Source: a virus. Taken from it: a stretch of 64,000 nt of DNA. The notes beneath the pieces are model-generated. The model was not told where the DNA came from, searched no databases, and saw only the letters and a list, made by a program, of their open reading frames with translations. A program made the position numbers and the translations under genes. This document shows, piece by piece, positions 34,873 to 42,239 of this stretch. Location of the stretch: the IMG/VR virus record IMGVR_UViG_3300042939_001032, positions 24,749 through 88,748 of that record; one strand, given 5' to 3'. Every line of letters begins with the position of its first letter. Within the stretch, counting starts at the first letter, position 1.

Positions 34873-34983
34873 GATCGTTCATTGGAGAGGCATCTCCCTC
34901 TCCGACGGAAGTAGGCCGACTCGGAACGGACCGTTCAGCCACAACTCACGTGGCCGCAAAAGCCGACTGAAGGAACGCACCAA
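34873..34983 (+). ncRNA. Glutamine-riboswitch-like leader (glnA / Downstream-peptide class)
   Basis: The leader contains the conserved blocks of cyanobacterial glutamine-binding RNAs: GATCGTTCAT at the 5' side, GACGGAAGTAGG in the core and TGAAGGAACGCACC at the 3' side. CGTTC pairs with GAACG (P1); GGAGAGG pairs with CCTCTCC (34884-34903, P2). It lies 28 bp before a 41-residue ORF, exactly the setting of the Downstream-peptide motif, which is known from Synechococcus, Prochlorococcus and a cyanophage. It probably senses glutamine (nitrogen status) and switches micro-peptide expression. Confidence 0.85.
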
Positions 34984-35011
34984 TACCCTAACAAGTAAAG
35001 GAGCAAACCTA

Positions 35012-35137
35012 ATGTCCAAAGCAGTCTATCGCGGTGTGTCTTACGACACCCAGAAGCGTCTCCAGTACCAGCAGCAGATGCAACTTCAGCACTCCGAAGT
35101 GTACAGAGGAGTCAAGTTCGTGAAGGAGGACAAGTGA
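35012..35137 (+). CDS. YRGV micro-peptide (DUF4278-like), riboswitch target
   Basis: 41 residues: starts MSKAVYRGVSYDTQKRL and repeats YRGVKF near the end. The YRGV-x-(Y/F) repeats are typical of the cyanobacterial DUF4278 family and of peptides downstream of glutamine riboswitches. AAAGGAG lies 8 bp before the ATG. The stop overlaps the start of the next ORF (TGATG). Function of the family is not known to me; the setting says nitrogen-responsive. Confidence 0.8.
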   Translation: MSKAVYRGVSYDTQKRLQYQQQMQLQHSEVYRGVKFVKEDK

Positions 35138-35232
35138 TGAAGATTAACGTCCTCCAGCTCATCAAGGAGCAGAAGCAAAAGCAGGATAGGCGCCACAAGG
35201 CCTCTATAGCTCAACTTATCCGGTCCAAGTAG
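35137..35232 (+). CDS. Basic 31-residue micro-protein
   Basis: 31 residues, translationally coupled to the YRGV peptide (TGATG), GGAGG upstream. Starts MKINVLQLIKEQKQKQDRRH; strongly basic and helical, ending QLIRSK. Followed by a terminator, so it closes the riboswitch unit. Confidence 0.65.
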   Translation: MKINVLQLIKEQKQKQDRRHKASIAQLIRSK

Positions 35233-35243
35233 ACCGGTTCTTC

Positions 35244-35275
35244 GGAGGGAGGTACGCTTCCCTCCTTTCTTTTTT
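35244..35275 (+). terminator. Intrinsic terminator of the riboswitch operon
   Basis: GGAGGGA and TCCCTCC stem followed by TTTCTTTTTT. A second hairpin CCGGTC/GACCGG (35220-35237) overlaps the stop of the micro-ORF. Confidence 0.85.
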
Positions 35276-35284
35276 CTACCAGTA

Positions 35285-35851
35285 ATGGATTTTTACTTTT
35301 CGTTCGGGAAGAAGAGACCATCGGAGAGGGGCCTCGTCATCCAGGCCGCCGTGCTGTGGGGCCTGCTCGAACCCGCCCTCGACCTCATCCTAGACTTCGT
35401 CAACAGGAAGGCGATAAAGCGCATCGGTGCCAGGAACCTTAAGACGCTCTTCGACGAGCTGGACATCTTCTGGTTGAGAAATGCCGAGCACAAGAACTAC
35501 TCCGAGTCGCAGACCCGGCTCATCATCTCCATGCTACTGAAAGCCGTGGAGGACGAGAATCTCACCCGGAAGGAACTGCTCGCCCTTGTGGACTTTGTCC
35601 AGCGCAAGTGGGTTCAGTCGGAAGCGCTTCACAAGACCTTCACTATGACCGACGAGGTCATCGAGGCGCGAGTCGAAGCCACAGTGGACCAGGCCATCGA
35701 GCTCTACGAGAAGACATACGAGGAAAGGCCACAGACCCCAGAGGAGTTCGTGGCCAGTACCGCGGAGATCATCTTCCACGAGCCGGACGGGAGCGAGGCT
35801 CAGGCCCTGCTCGGTGGGATGATGCAGATCAAAAACAAACTGGTGTACTGA
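35285..35851 (+). CDS. Unknown helical protein
   Basis: 188 residues, helical. The N-terminus has a hydrophobic stretch (GLVIQAAVLWGLLEPALDLI) that may be a membrane-associated helix; the middle is charged. No domain recognised. A TerB-like fold is conceivable but unsupported. It starts 9 bp after the terminator with no evident late element and converges with the methyltransferase gene. Confidence 0.65.
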   Translation: MDFYFSFGKKRPSERGLVIQAAVLWGLLEPALDLILDFVNRKAIKRIGARNLKTLFDELDIFWLRNAEHKNYSESQTRLIISMLLKAVEDENLTRKELLALVDFVQRKWVQSEALHKTFTMTDEVIEARVEATVDQAIELYEKTYEERPQTPEEFVASTAEIIFHEPDGSEAQALLGGMMQIKNKLVY

Positions 35852-35855
35852 GCGC

Positions 35856-37055
35856 TCAGAGCGCCCAGATCGGCTCCATGACGTTCGCGGAGGTGGTATT
35901 GTTCTGCCTCAGGATGGCGCCATTGGGCCTCTCAACCCACTCACGGTTGCCCTTGAGCGCTTCCTCCACCTCCAGGATCCAGTCACGGGCGGTGCAGGCC
36001 GGGACGTTCTGGCAGATTACGTTGCTGTGCTTGGTGGGGATGTGGACTTTCGCCGCGTAGTCTTTCGGGAATCCCATCAGAGCGAGGCCCTCAGCCACCG
36101 TGAGCCAACGGTCCTCGTGGGGATGCATGAGGTAGGGGAGTGACTTCCACATCAGGCTCTGCGTCCTATACCACGCCAGTTTCATGCTTCCATCCATGAT
36201 GTTCTTTCCGGCGCGCTTCTTCTCGAGTGTGTAGTTAAGCCACCGACTAGCCTTCTCATCCTTGACCACTCTAGCGGCCTCCTCCAACCATCCCGACTCG
36301 TAGATAACGTTCCAGACGGACGTCATGCGGTTCGCCGCCACCTTGGAGAGGATGTCCTGCTTCGTGTATCCAGCATACTTCCCCTCGATAAACTGCCAGA
36401 GCGGATCGGTGCTAGGCACACCCTTGGAGTTGACGGGCTCGGACTTAGCAAACCCTCCCGCCTTGAGGAATTTGTGAAATGGCTCGAAGTCCCGCTTTAC
36501 AGGTGCGAGCACAGGGACTTTGTCACCCTGCCATAGGAAGAAGAACGAACGAGTCCGTTCCTGGGGCACCCCGTGATTGATCGAGGTGGTCTTCACCAGG
36601 CTCATGGAGTAGCCATGCTCGGCGGCTAGGGAGTTGATTCTCTCCGCAAACTCCTCTCCCATCTTCGAGTAGAGGGCCGGCGCATTCTCCACCATCATGG
36701 CCTTAGGCTTGATCTTCGTCATGGCGAACTCAGCCGCGTGGTACATGTGCATGTTGCTGGGCGCCGAGCAACCACGCGGGTTGTTCACCTTCTCACCAGA
36801 GGTGGTATTGGCCATGGAGAGGCCGGCGCAGGGCGGCAGGGACGTAACAATATCAACGTACTTGGTGGGGTAGTTACCCTCATCGAGGTTGTGGAAGGGG
36901 GTCTTGTCGAAGTACTTCAGGCAGTACTGATCGTTGGCGCCGAAGGAATCGCTCCAGGACGCGATCCACTCGGGATCCTTCTCCAGGGCCAGGGTCGTGC
37001 CGACCACGCTCCCTCCTACCAGGGGGATGATGTGGCCGTGGGTGTATGATGACAT
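35856..37055 (-). CDS. C5-type cytosine DNA methyltransferase
   Basis: 399 residues. Motif IV region TSLPPCAGLSMANT (the Pro-Cys nucleophile, with A instead of Q), motif VI MMVENAPAL (E-N-x-P), motif VIII GVPQERTRSFFF, and a motif X-like end. Motif I is atypical (HIIPLVGGSVVGTTLALE in place of F-x-G-x-G). It should methylate C5 of cytosine in DNA; target specificity cannot be read. With the dCMP-type ThyA homologue it may concern the same base. Minus strand, between plus-strand genes, without terminator, suggesting an inserted moron-like gene. Confidence 0.85.
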   Translation of the reverse strand: MSSYTHGHIIPLVGGSVVGTTLALEKDPEWIASWSDSFGANDQYCLKYFDKTPFHNLDEGNYPTKYVDIVTSLPPCAGLSMANTTSGEKVNNPRGCSAPSNMHMYHAAEFAMTKIKPKAMMVENAPALYSKMGEEFAERINSLAAEHGYSMSLVKTTSINHGVPQERTRSFFFLWQGDKVPVLAPVKRDFEPFHKFLKAGGFAKSEPVNSKGVPSTDPLWQFIEGKYAGYTKQDILSKVAANRMTSVWNVIYESGWLEEAARVVKDEKASRWLNYTLEKKRAGKNIMDGSMKLAWYRTQSLMWKSLPYLMHPHEDRWLTVAEGLALMGFPKDYAAKVHIPTKHSNVICQNVPACTARDWILEVEEALKGNREWVERPNGAILRQNNTTSANVMEPIWAL

Positions 37056-37097
37056 GGTAGAATTGGTTTACGGAGGTCTTTAGACTGAAAGACACGG

Positions 37098-37105
37098 GTT
37101 TAAAG
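37098..37105 (+). promoter_or_regulatory. Late-type promoter element GTTTAAAG
   Basis: GTTTAAAGACTAGGTAG, 21 bp before the ATG at 37127. Drives the AT-rich cassette. Confidence 0.65.
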
Positions 37106-37126
37106 ACTAGGTAGTAGAGCTTGAGT

Positions 37127-39298
37127 ATGCTTGGGGACTATGCCCCCTCGGATTGGGGAATCGCGGATAAAACTGAGTGGGTGGCGGAACAGCCGCTGGA
37201 GGGCGAGGCTAGAATGCCCGCGCTGGAGGGTAGAGATGTTGTTGGGTTTTCTGAGGCAGTTAGCTTTGCTGTTGGGCAACTAAAGCAACAGCCGGCTCAT
37301 GGCAACAGGAAGCAGGCGGCTATGGTCCATAAATGCGACCCTGGATTCCATGCTCAAGGTAACCAGTGCGTTCAAAGTAGCACAGCTCCTAAGCCAAAAG
37401 GTAGTGTAAGAACTCTTCCTCAAAAAAGAACCGGGGCGCAGATTCAGGAGGGAATGGCAAAAGCTCTCGATAGAAAAGGAGTAACTGAAGAAACGCAATC
37501 GCAACCTAAGCAAGAAGCGCAACCCAAACCAAAACCAGAACCAGAACCTAAATCAGAAAAGCAGCCAAAGCCCAGCGAAGAAGCAACTGGATCTACTACT
37601 TTAAATCAAGCTCACTCCCAGAGAGAAGCTTTTCTAAAAGATCGTAATCGTGACCCGTCTATGTACATAGACACACAAATGGTCGGTAGAGGGAAAGAAA
37701 GAACAACTATCAGAAACTACATAGAATCAAGGTTAGGCAGTAATCCAAAACTCAAAGATGCTGCAACTAGTGCGTTAGAATTTATGTCTCTGTGGGTAGA
37801 CGGAGACGGAAAAAGAATATCCGGTGATGCTATAAAGGAAGGCAAAACCGCTCAGGACGTAAAACAATTTAGTCTAGAATACAAATTAAATTCAGATGGA
37901 TCAGTATCACAGATAGATCCAAGTGAAGAAGGGGAACAGAGAGCGTTTAGAAATTATAATGAACTAGAGTCCGTACTAAATGGCCCTATTAAGAAAGCCC
38001 TATTAGCCGCTGGATTAACAGAGGAAGATCTATCAGAGCATCCTCCACAGAAACCCAATTTGAAAGGGCTCCCTAAAGAACAGAAAGAGGCTGTTAAAGC
38101 AGAATATGAACAAAAACTCTCCGCCTATAACCAGAGGGAAAAGAAAAGAGCAGCGTTGGCGGAAAACCTCTCCTCCGATGTAATGCAGGAGCACCTGCAG
38201 GAATCCGAGAGAAAGACCTTCGGATCCCCGCTGGATTCGTTCAAGGATTTGACTCCCGAAGAGCAGGATCAAATAGTTGACATTATCTATCCGCTTCTGC
38301 CCCCCACTCTTAAAGGCAGGTTCGATAAGGTTGGAAGTCCTAGGAAAAACATATTTGGCGGATACGAAATCCAAGATGGCAAAAAAACACCAGTTTACGC
38401 TGACAAAATTACCTCAACTCGCGGTAAAGGTATGCTAAAAAAATACCTTGTTCAAGGAGGAATAGATGGATACACCCAAGATCCAACCATTATGGGTCCT
38501 TTTACTTTAACGCTTGATCACGTACTTCCGTCAGCTAAGGGCGGTGGGGATCATCCTGATAATGGAGTCTTTACGCGAGGAGGGTTGAACACCCATCTAA
38601 GCGATAATAATTTCCTGTGGCTATATAGATCAGCATTAGGAGAGAAGGAAAGGCTTAATCAACTTTCCGAGAATCCAGAGGAACAAAAACGCTTATACAA
38701 TGACGCTCAAAGTGCCGCGTATAAATCTCAATTTGGAACTTCGGTGGCGTTATCGCAGGCTGGCACCGGTAAAAAATTAAGCGAGGGTGCTCTTAATAAC
38801 TCAAGGGGTAATTTGACTGGAGATATGCGAAAGGACATTGGAATGATCTCAAAAAACGTTCTTGATAACGATCTTCGAGAAGCAAATGCAACTTCTTTGG
38901 ATCCATCTTCGGCGGAAGTGCAAGAATTTGTTAAGAAACAAACTCTTAAGATCCTTGGAATATCATATTTTGGAACTTCTCACCCCAACGCACCAGCCCC
39001 AAGCGAAAAAGGCATGTCTTCTCCAATGCAAAATCTACTCTGGGGAGGAATATCTTCCAAACTTAAAGAAGGGCAATCCTTCGATGAAATAAATAACGCG
39101 ATATCAGATATCAAAAACACTTTAGCAGCCTCTTTGCTATCAGGGACGGTGGCAGGAAATAGATACCTATCTAAGATAGGCGGTGCATCTGATCAAGATA
39201 CAGAGAGTGTCTTTAAAGCGGGAGTTGAAAAACTTTCTCAATTCATCGGAAGGAATGTTTCCGATGCCGAAATCAACATGCTCAGGAGCCAATTCTAA
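37127..39298 (+). CDS. Late protein with HNH-like nuclease region, AT-rich
   Basis: 723 residues from the ATG at 37127 (TTG at 37121 possible). N-terminus: MLGDYAPSDWGI, a possible relative of the VPEGW tag. Near residue 65 is a Cys module KCDPGFHAQGNQC. A Lys/Glu/Pro-rich linker follows (QPKPKPEPEPKSEKQPKPS). Near residue 465 FTLTLDHVLPSAKGGGDHP and GVFTRGGLNTHLSDNNF look like an HNH nuclease core (the D-H and later N-x-x-x-x-x-x-N). The gene is clearly AT-richer with A/T-ending codons than its neighbours, a sign of recent transfer. Late element upstream. A packaged or late-acting nuclease is inference. Confidence 0.72.
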   Translation: MLGDYAPSDWGIADKTEWVAEQPLEGEARMPALEGRDVVGFSEAVSFAVGQLKQQPAHGNRKQAAMVHKCDPGFHAQGNQCVQSSTAPKPKGSVRTLPQKRTGAQIQEGMAKALDRKGVTEETQSQPKQEAQPKPKPEPEPKSEKQPKPSEEATGSTTLNQAHSQREAFLKDRNRDPSMYIDTQMVGRGKERTTIRNYIESRLGSNPKLKDAATSALEFMSLWVDGDGKRISGDAIKEGKTAQDVKQFSLEYKLNSDGSVSQIDPSEEGEQRAFRNYNELESVLNGPIKKALLAAGLTEEDLSEHPPQKPNLKGLPKEQKEAVKAEYEQKLSAYNQREKKRAALAENLSSDVMQEHLQESERKTFGSPLDSFKDLTPEEQDQIVDIIYPLLPPTLKGRFDKVGSPRKNIFGGYEIQDGKKTPVYADKITSTRGKGMLKKYLVQGGIDGYTQDPTIMGPFTLTLDHVLPSAKGGGDHPDNGVFTRGGLNTHLSDNNFLWLYRSALGEKERLNQLSENPEEQKRLYNDAQSAAYKSQFGTSVALSQAGTGKKLSEGALNNSRGNLTGDMRKDIGMISKNVLDNDLREANATSLDPSSAEVQEFVKKQTLKILGISYFGTSHPNAPAPSEKGMSSPMQNLLWGGISSKLKEGQSFDEINNAISDIKNTLAASLLSGTVAGNRYLSKIGGASDQDTESVFKAGVEKLSQFIGRNVSDAEINMLRSQF

Positions 39299-39774
39299 TG
39301 GGAATAAAAGACTGGAAAAACTCCATATTTCAGTATTTGAAGGATTCTGGGGTAAAAGATCCCAAGTCCGTGATGTCAAAGCATGAGAGTCTGTTAAACT
39401 ACTTCTATATCAAGAAGATGTTGCCAGAAGACGTAAATCTATTCTTTGGCGATAAGTTAACAAAACTCTCCCAGGCGGACTATATGGAAATCCTTAGGGC
39501 TAAGCGGGGCTCATCCGCCTCCAATGCCGAAGGCAGGGGTACCAATTACGCCGATTCCATGGTATTCTATAAGGGGAAAGTGCTGGGGCGTTGCCCGGCA
39601 GGAACAACGCGCTCCGGTAAGACGTGCGTTCCTGGCGCCTCAGCCACGCCGAAAGGCCCCGGGTACAACACCCCAGACCTAGGTGGACTGACTCTGGCCC
39701 AAGTTAGGGCGCTCTCCAAAGCCAAGTCCACCGACGATATTATCAAAGCTCACCAAAAACAAGATAGACAATGA
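39298..39774 (+). CDS. Late unknown protein sharing a Cys module
   Basis: 158 residues, start overlapping the previous stop (TAATG). The first half is AT-rich like its neighbour, the second half GC-rich, so the junction lies inside the gene near 39.48 kb. It contains RCPAGTTRSGKTC, the same C-x2-G-x4-G-x2-C module as the 723-residue protein, followed in both by a Pro-Lys-Gly motif. No enzyme motif. The shared module suggests the two products go to the same place or partner. Confidence 0.65.
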   Translation: MGIKDWKNSIFQYLKDSGVKDPKSVMSKHESLLNYFYIKKMLPEDVNLFFGDKLTKLSQADYMEILRAKRGSSASNAEGRGTNYADSMVFYKGKVLGRCPAGTTRSGKTCVPGASATPKGPGYNTPDLGGLTLAQVRALSKAKSTDDIIKAHQKQDRQ

Positions 39775-40010
39775 TCGAACGTATCACAAAGCCCATCCGC
39801 TTTGATAAGGATGTGCCATGGCTCGTAGTGGCCCACGACGGGGAGAAGTTCTTCGTCGCCAAGGAGGATGTCATCGCCGAGGACCCGCAGATGGAACTCA
39901 TCGAGATGGGGAGTCGGTCCCTGCTCCAGTGGGCCATGGAGTACGACTACCCTCTCCGTAAGTTCGTTAAGCTCCAGCGCCTCCTCATTGACAAGTATTT
40001 CGGGGCCTAG
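39771..40010 (+). CDS. Small unknown protein
   Basis: 79 residues, ATG overlapping the previous stop (ATGA). Contains VPWLVVAHDGEKFFVAKED, a small beta-type domain, and a helical end. GC-rich, so older than the cassette upstream. Not recognised. Confidence 0.55.
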   Translation: MIERITKPIRFDKDVPWLVVAHDGEKFFVAKEDVIAEDPQMELIEMGSRSLLQWAMEYDYPLRKFVKLQRLLIDKYFGA

Positions 40011-40037
40011 ACAAACCCCACCGGGGTGTGATAGAAT
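40008..40037 (+). promoter_or_regulatory. Early-type promoter with hairpin in spacer
   Basis: TAGACA (40008-40013), 18-bp spacer, TAGAAT (40032-40037) with TG before it. The spacer itself is a hairpin (ACCCC-ACC-GGGGT). 26 bp before the ThyA-family ATG. Confidence 0.75.
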
Positions 40038-40063
40038 GGACTCATAACCCCTAAAGTGAGTCC

Positions 40064-40909
40064 ATGCCCCAACCCCTCCTCCCCTTCGACCTCCAGTACA
40101 TCAAGATCGCTCGAGAGATCCTCGACGAGGGCACTGAGGTCGTAGGCCGCAATAACCTCCGCTACAAGCAGATGTTCGGCCAGACCATCAAGGTCGACCT
40201 GCGACTGGGCTTCCCCGCTCTCACGCTGCGCAAGATGCCCGTCCGCAACCTCTTCCGGGAGTTCATGTGGGACGTCAATGGGGACTACAGGGTCAGCAAT
40301 CTCGGCCCCGCCAAGCACTTCTGGGACTTCCTCGCCGACGCCGAAGGCCGCCTGGCTGGAGCCTACGGACGAAGCTGGCGAGCCTGGCCTCAAGTCTGCC
40401 CCGAGCAGAACATGCAGTGGGAGAACTTCCGTGCCGAACCATTCGACCAACTCAAGTGGATCTGGGAGCAGCTCCGCACCAACCCGACAAATCGCCAACT
40501 GGTGCTTCAGACTTTTAACCCTGCTTACGATTCTCTTCACTGCCCTCCTTGTCATCCTAACCTCACTTTTTCTAGCGATGGGGCTTATCTTGATCTGATG
40601 GTCAATGCCCGGAGCAACGACATGGCCACCGGGGTGCCGTTGGATATGTTCCGCTACGGCCTCCTTGTCACCAAGATGGCGCAGGACGCCGGGTTGGTAC
40701 CGCGCTACGTGATGTTCGCCTCGGCCAACAACCACATCTACTCCCAGAACGAACTCGCCATCAAGTCCATCATCACCAACTCCCCCATGGCCTCTTGCGA
40801 CGTCTGGATCAACAACACCAAACCCATCTTCGACCTCGATCCGGAGACCGACTTCGAGCTCATCGACTACCGCTCCCATCCCGCCACGAAGATGGACGTT
40901 GCTAACTGA
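40064..40909 (+). CDS. ThyA-family enzyme with Asn-to-Asp switch (candidate dCMP hydroxymethylase/methylase)
   Basis: 281 residues of the thymidylate-synthase fold. Conserved: REFMWDVNGD, FWDFLADAEGRLAGAYGRSWRAW, catalytic CPPCHPN (Cys163), RSND for the phosphate Arg, and HIYSQN. The residue 31 after the catalytic Cys, Asn177 in E. coli ThyA, is Asp194 here (ATGVPLDMFRY). This Asn selects uracil. Asp at this place is the hallmark of T4 dCMP hydroxymethylase and of engineered dCMP-type synthases. The window also encodes ThyX for dTMP, so this enzyme is free to act on dCMP, making hydroxymethyl- or methyl-dCMP; the tryptophan that shields the intermediate (FWDF) is kept, so the product is open. 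Coupled to the exonuclease gene (ATGA). Confidence 0.85.
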   Translation: MPQPLLPFDLQYIKIAREILDEGTEVVGRNNLRYKQMFGQTIKVDLRLGFPALTLRKMPVRNLFREFMWDVNGDYRVSNLGPAKHFWDFLADAEGRLAGAYGRSWRAWPQVCPEQNMQWENFRAEPFDQLKWIWEQLRTNPTNRQLVLQTFNPAYDSLHCPPCHPNLTFSSDGAYLDLMVNARSNDMATGVPLDMFRYGLLVTKMAQDAGLVPRYVMFASANNHIYSQNELAIKSIITNSPMASCDVWINNTKPIFDLDPETDFELIDYRSHPATKMDVAN

Positions 40910-42183
40910 TGCCCCTACCGGAATACGACCACACCACCACTCTACTCGAAGATGTATTTGAGCCCCTCCTCGATCCTCATTGTCCGGTCTACGTCATTGA
41001 TTTCAAGGTTTGTGCGCACTTCGTATGTAATTACGCGGAGGCGGCTGAGGATGCTTCGCGTGGGTCAGAGGAGGAGCTCAGGAAGATCCTGAGAGCAATG
41101 TGGGCCTACAGACTCAACCGAGGCCCTGACATGCTCCCTCCTATGCCCTTCGTGGGCCTGCTGGCGGACGATTTCAAGGGAGTGTTGTCGGAGGATTTCT
41201 CCGAGGCCGCGGTGAGTGGCAAGGGGTACTGGAGGCATATCGAGGCGCACAAGCTCTCCATGCCAGAGTACAAGGGCGGGAGGGGCGAAAAAACGGCCTT
41301 CTTCGATCTTGTTCAGGAGGAGGGGTACAAGTACATCAACTCCCCCGGCTCCACCTTCCACTACTTCGCCAAGGAGTTCTTCGAAGCGGACGACATCGCC
41401 GGCCACGTCTGCAGGCTGAAGCGCAAAGCCCGCAAGAGTTCCAAGCTGGGCAAACGCCAGATCCTCCTAGGTACTCTGGACGGGGATTGGCAGGGGCTCG
41501 TCTCCGACCACCACGACATCATCTGGGCCAATACCGGCCCCTGGCTTCCGCGACTTCGCTCGGAGCGCGAGGTCTGCGACTACTACCTCCGTAAGGAGGG
41601 AATGCATATCACCTCCGCCAGAGGCTGCTACGACTTCAAAGTGGAGTACGGCGATCTTGGCGACAACCTCTACCCAGGCACACCTTTACGATTTTTCGAC
41701 CTATATGACGAGGACACTGAATGGCGTTTTACGGACAAAGATACCCGGCGCTTACTCAAAGTACTTAACAGCACAACTCCATCCAACCGGCCGGATCACA
41801 TGGAATCCGCGCGAGTCTTCCTGCTTCGCAGAGGACTCTTCCTCCCTGAGATCCCTGCTACCTGGCACGAGGATAAGAACTCCTACTTTAAGAGGGCCAG
41901 CAAAGCCCGACTCGAGAACTCCCACCCCGACCTCACCGGGCGGAATCGGACTCTTTGCATGGAGAGAGTCTCCGACATTGAGGTTTTTGAGAAGTGCAAA
42001 GATCTCGCTATCGAGGACTCTAAGGCCCACTCCGAGATAAAGAGGGAGACGGAGAACCTGCGGCAGTGCCGCGAAGCCGAGGACAAGAAGTGCGTCAAGG
42101 AGCTGCGGACCCTGCTCCGCGGCCTCAAGGACCTCCGCTCCTCCATCAAGGAGCAACTTTCACAACTGGTTACGGGTTCTTGA
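40909..42183 (+). CDS. 5'-3' exonuclease (FEN/PIN-type)
   Basis: 424 residues. Acidic active-site blocks of the flap-nuclease family are visible: VYVIDFK near the N-terminus (first Asp), EFFEADDIAGHVCRL near residue 160 (the E-x-D-D core), and LLGTLDGDWQGLVSD near 190 (Asp pair). A C-terminal helical and basic region with Cys and Lys pairs follows. It would remove RNA primers and trim flaps during replication, like T4 RNase H. Start coupled to the ThyA-family gene; ends at a promoter-terminator hybrid (42180-42234). Part of the replication block at 40-46 kb. Confidence 0.78.
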   Translation: MPLPEYDHTTTLLEDVFEPLLDPHCPVYVIDFKVCAHFVCNYAEAAEDASRGSEEELRKILRAMWAYRLNRGPDMLPPMPFVGLLADDFKGVLSEDFSEAAVSGKGYWRHIEAHKLSMPEYKGGRGEKTAFFDLVQEEGYKYINSPGSTFHYFAKEFFEADDIAGHVCRLKRKARKSSKLGKRQILLGTLDGDWQGLVSDHHDIIWANTGPWLPRLRSEREVCDYYLRKEGMHITSARGCYDFKVEYGDLGDNLYPGTPLRFFDLYDEDTEWRFTDKDTRRLLKVLNSTTPSNRPDHMESARVFLLRRGLFLPEIPATWHEDKNSYFKRASKARLENSHPDLTGRNRTLCMERVSDIEVFEKCKDLAIEDSKAHSEIKRETENLRQCREAEDKKCVKELRTLLRGLKDLRSSIKEQLSQLVTGS

Positions 42184-42208
42184 CTCGGGCCTCCAACTGA
42201 TCTATAAT
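42180..42208 (+). promoter_or_regulatory. Sigma70-like promoter fused to a terminator
   Basis: TTGACT (42180-42185), exactly 17 bp, TATAAT (42203-42208). The predicted start falls inside the hairpin that follows, so transcripts from here cannot form the terminator stem, whereas read-through from the exonuclease gene does. Confidence 0.85.
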
Positions 42209-42234
42209 AGTCCCATCTAGCGTGGGACTTTTTT
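42209..42234 (+). terminator. Intrinsic terminator over the transcription start
   Basis: AGTCCCA pairs with TGGGACT (7-bp loop), then six T. It stops transcripts arriving from the upstream exonuclease gene. Confidence 0.85.
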
Positions 42235-42239
42235 ACTAC

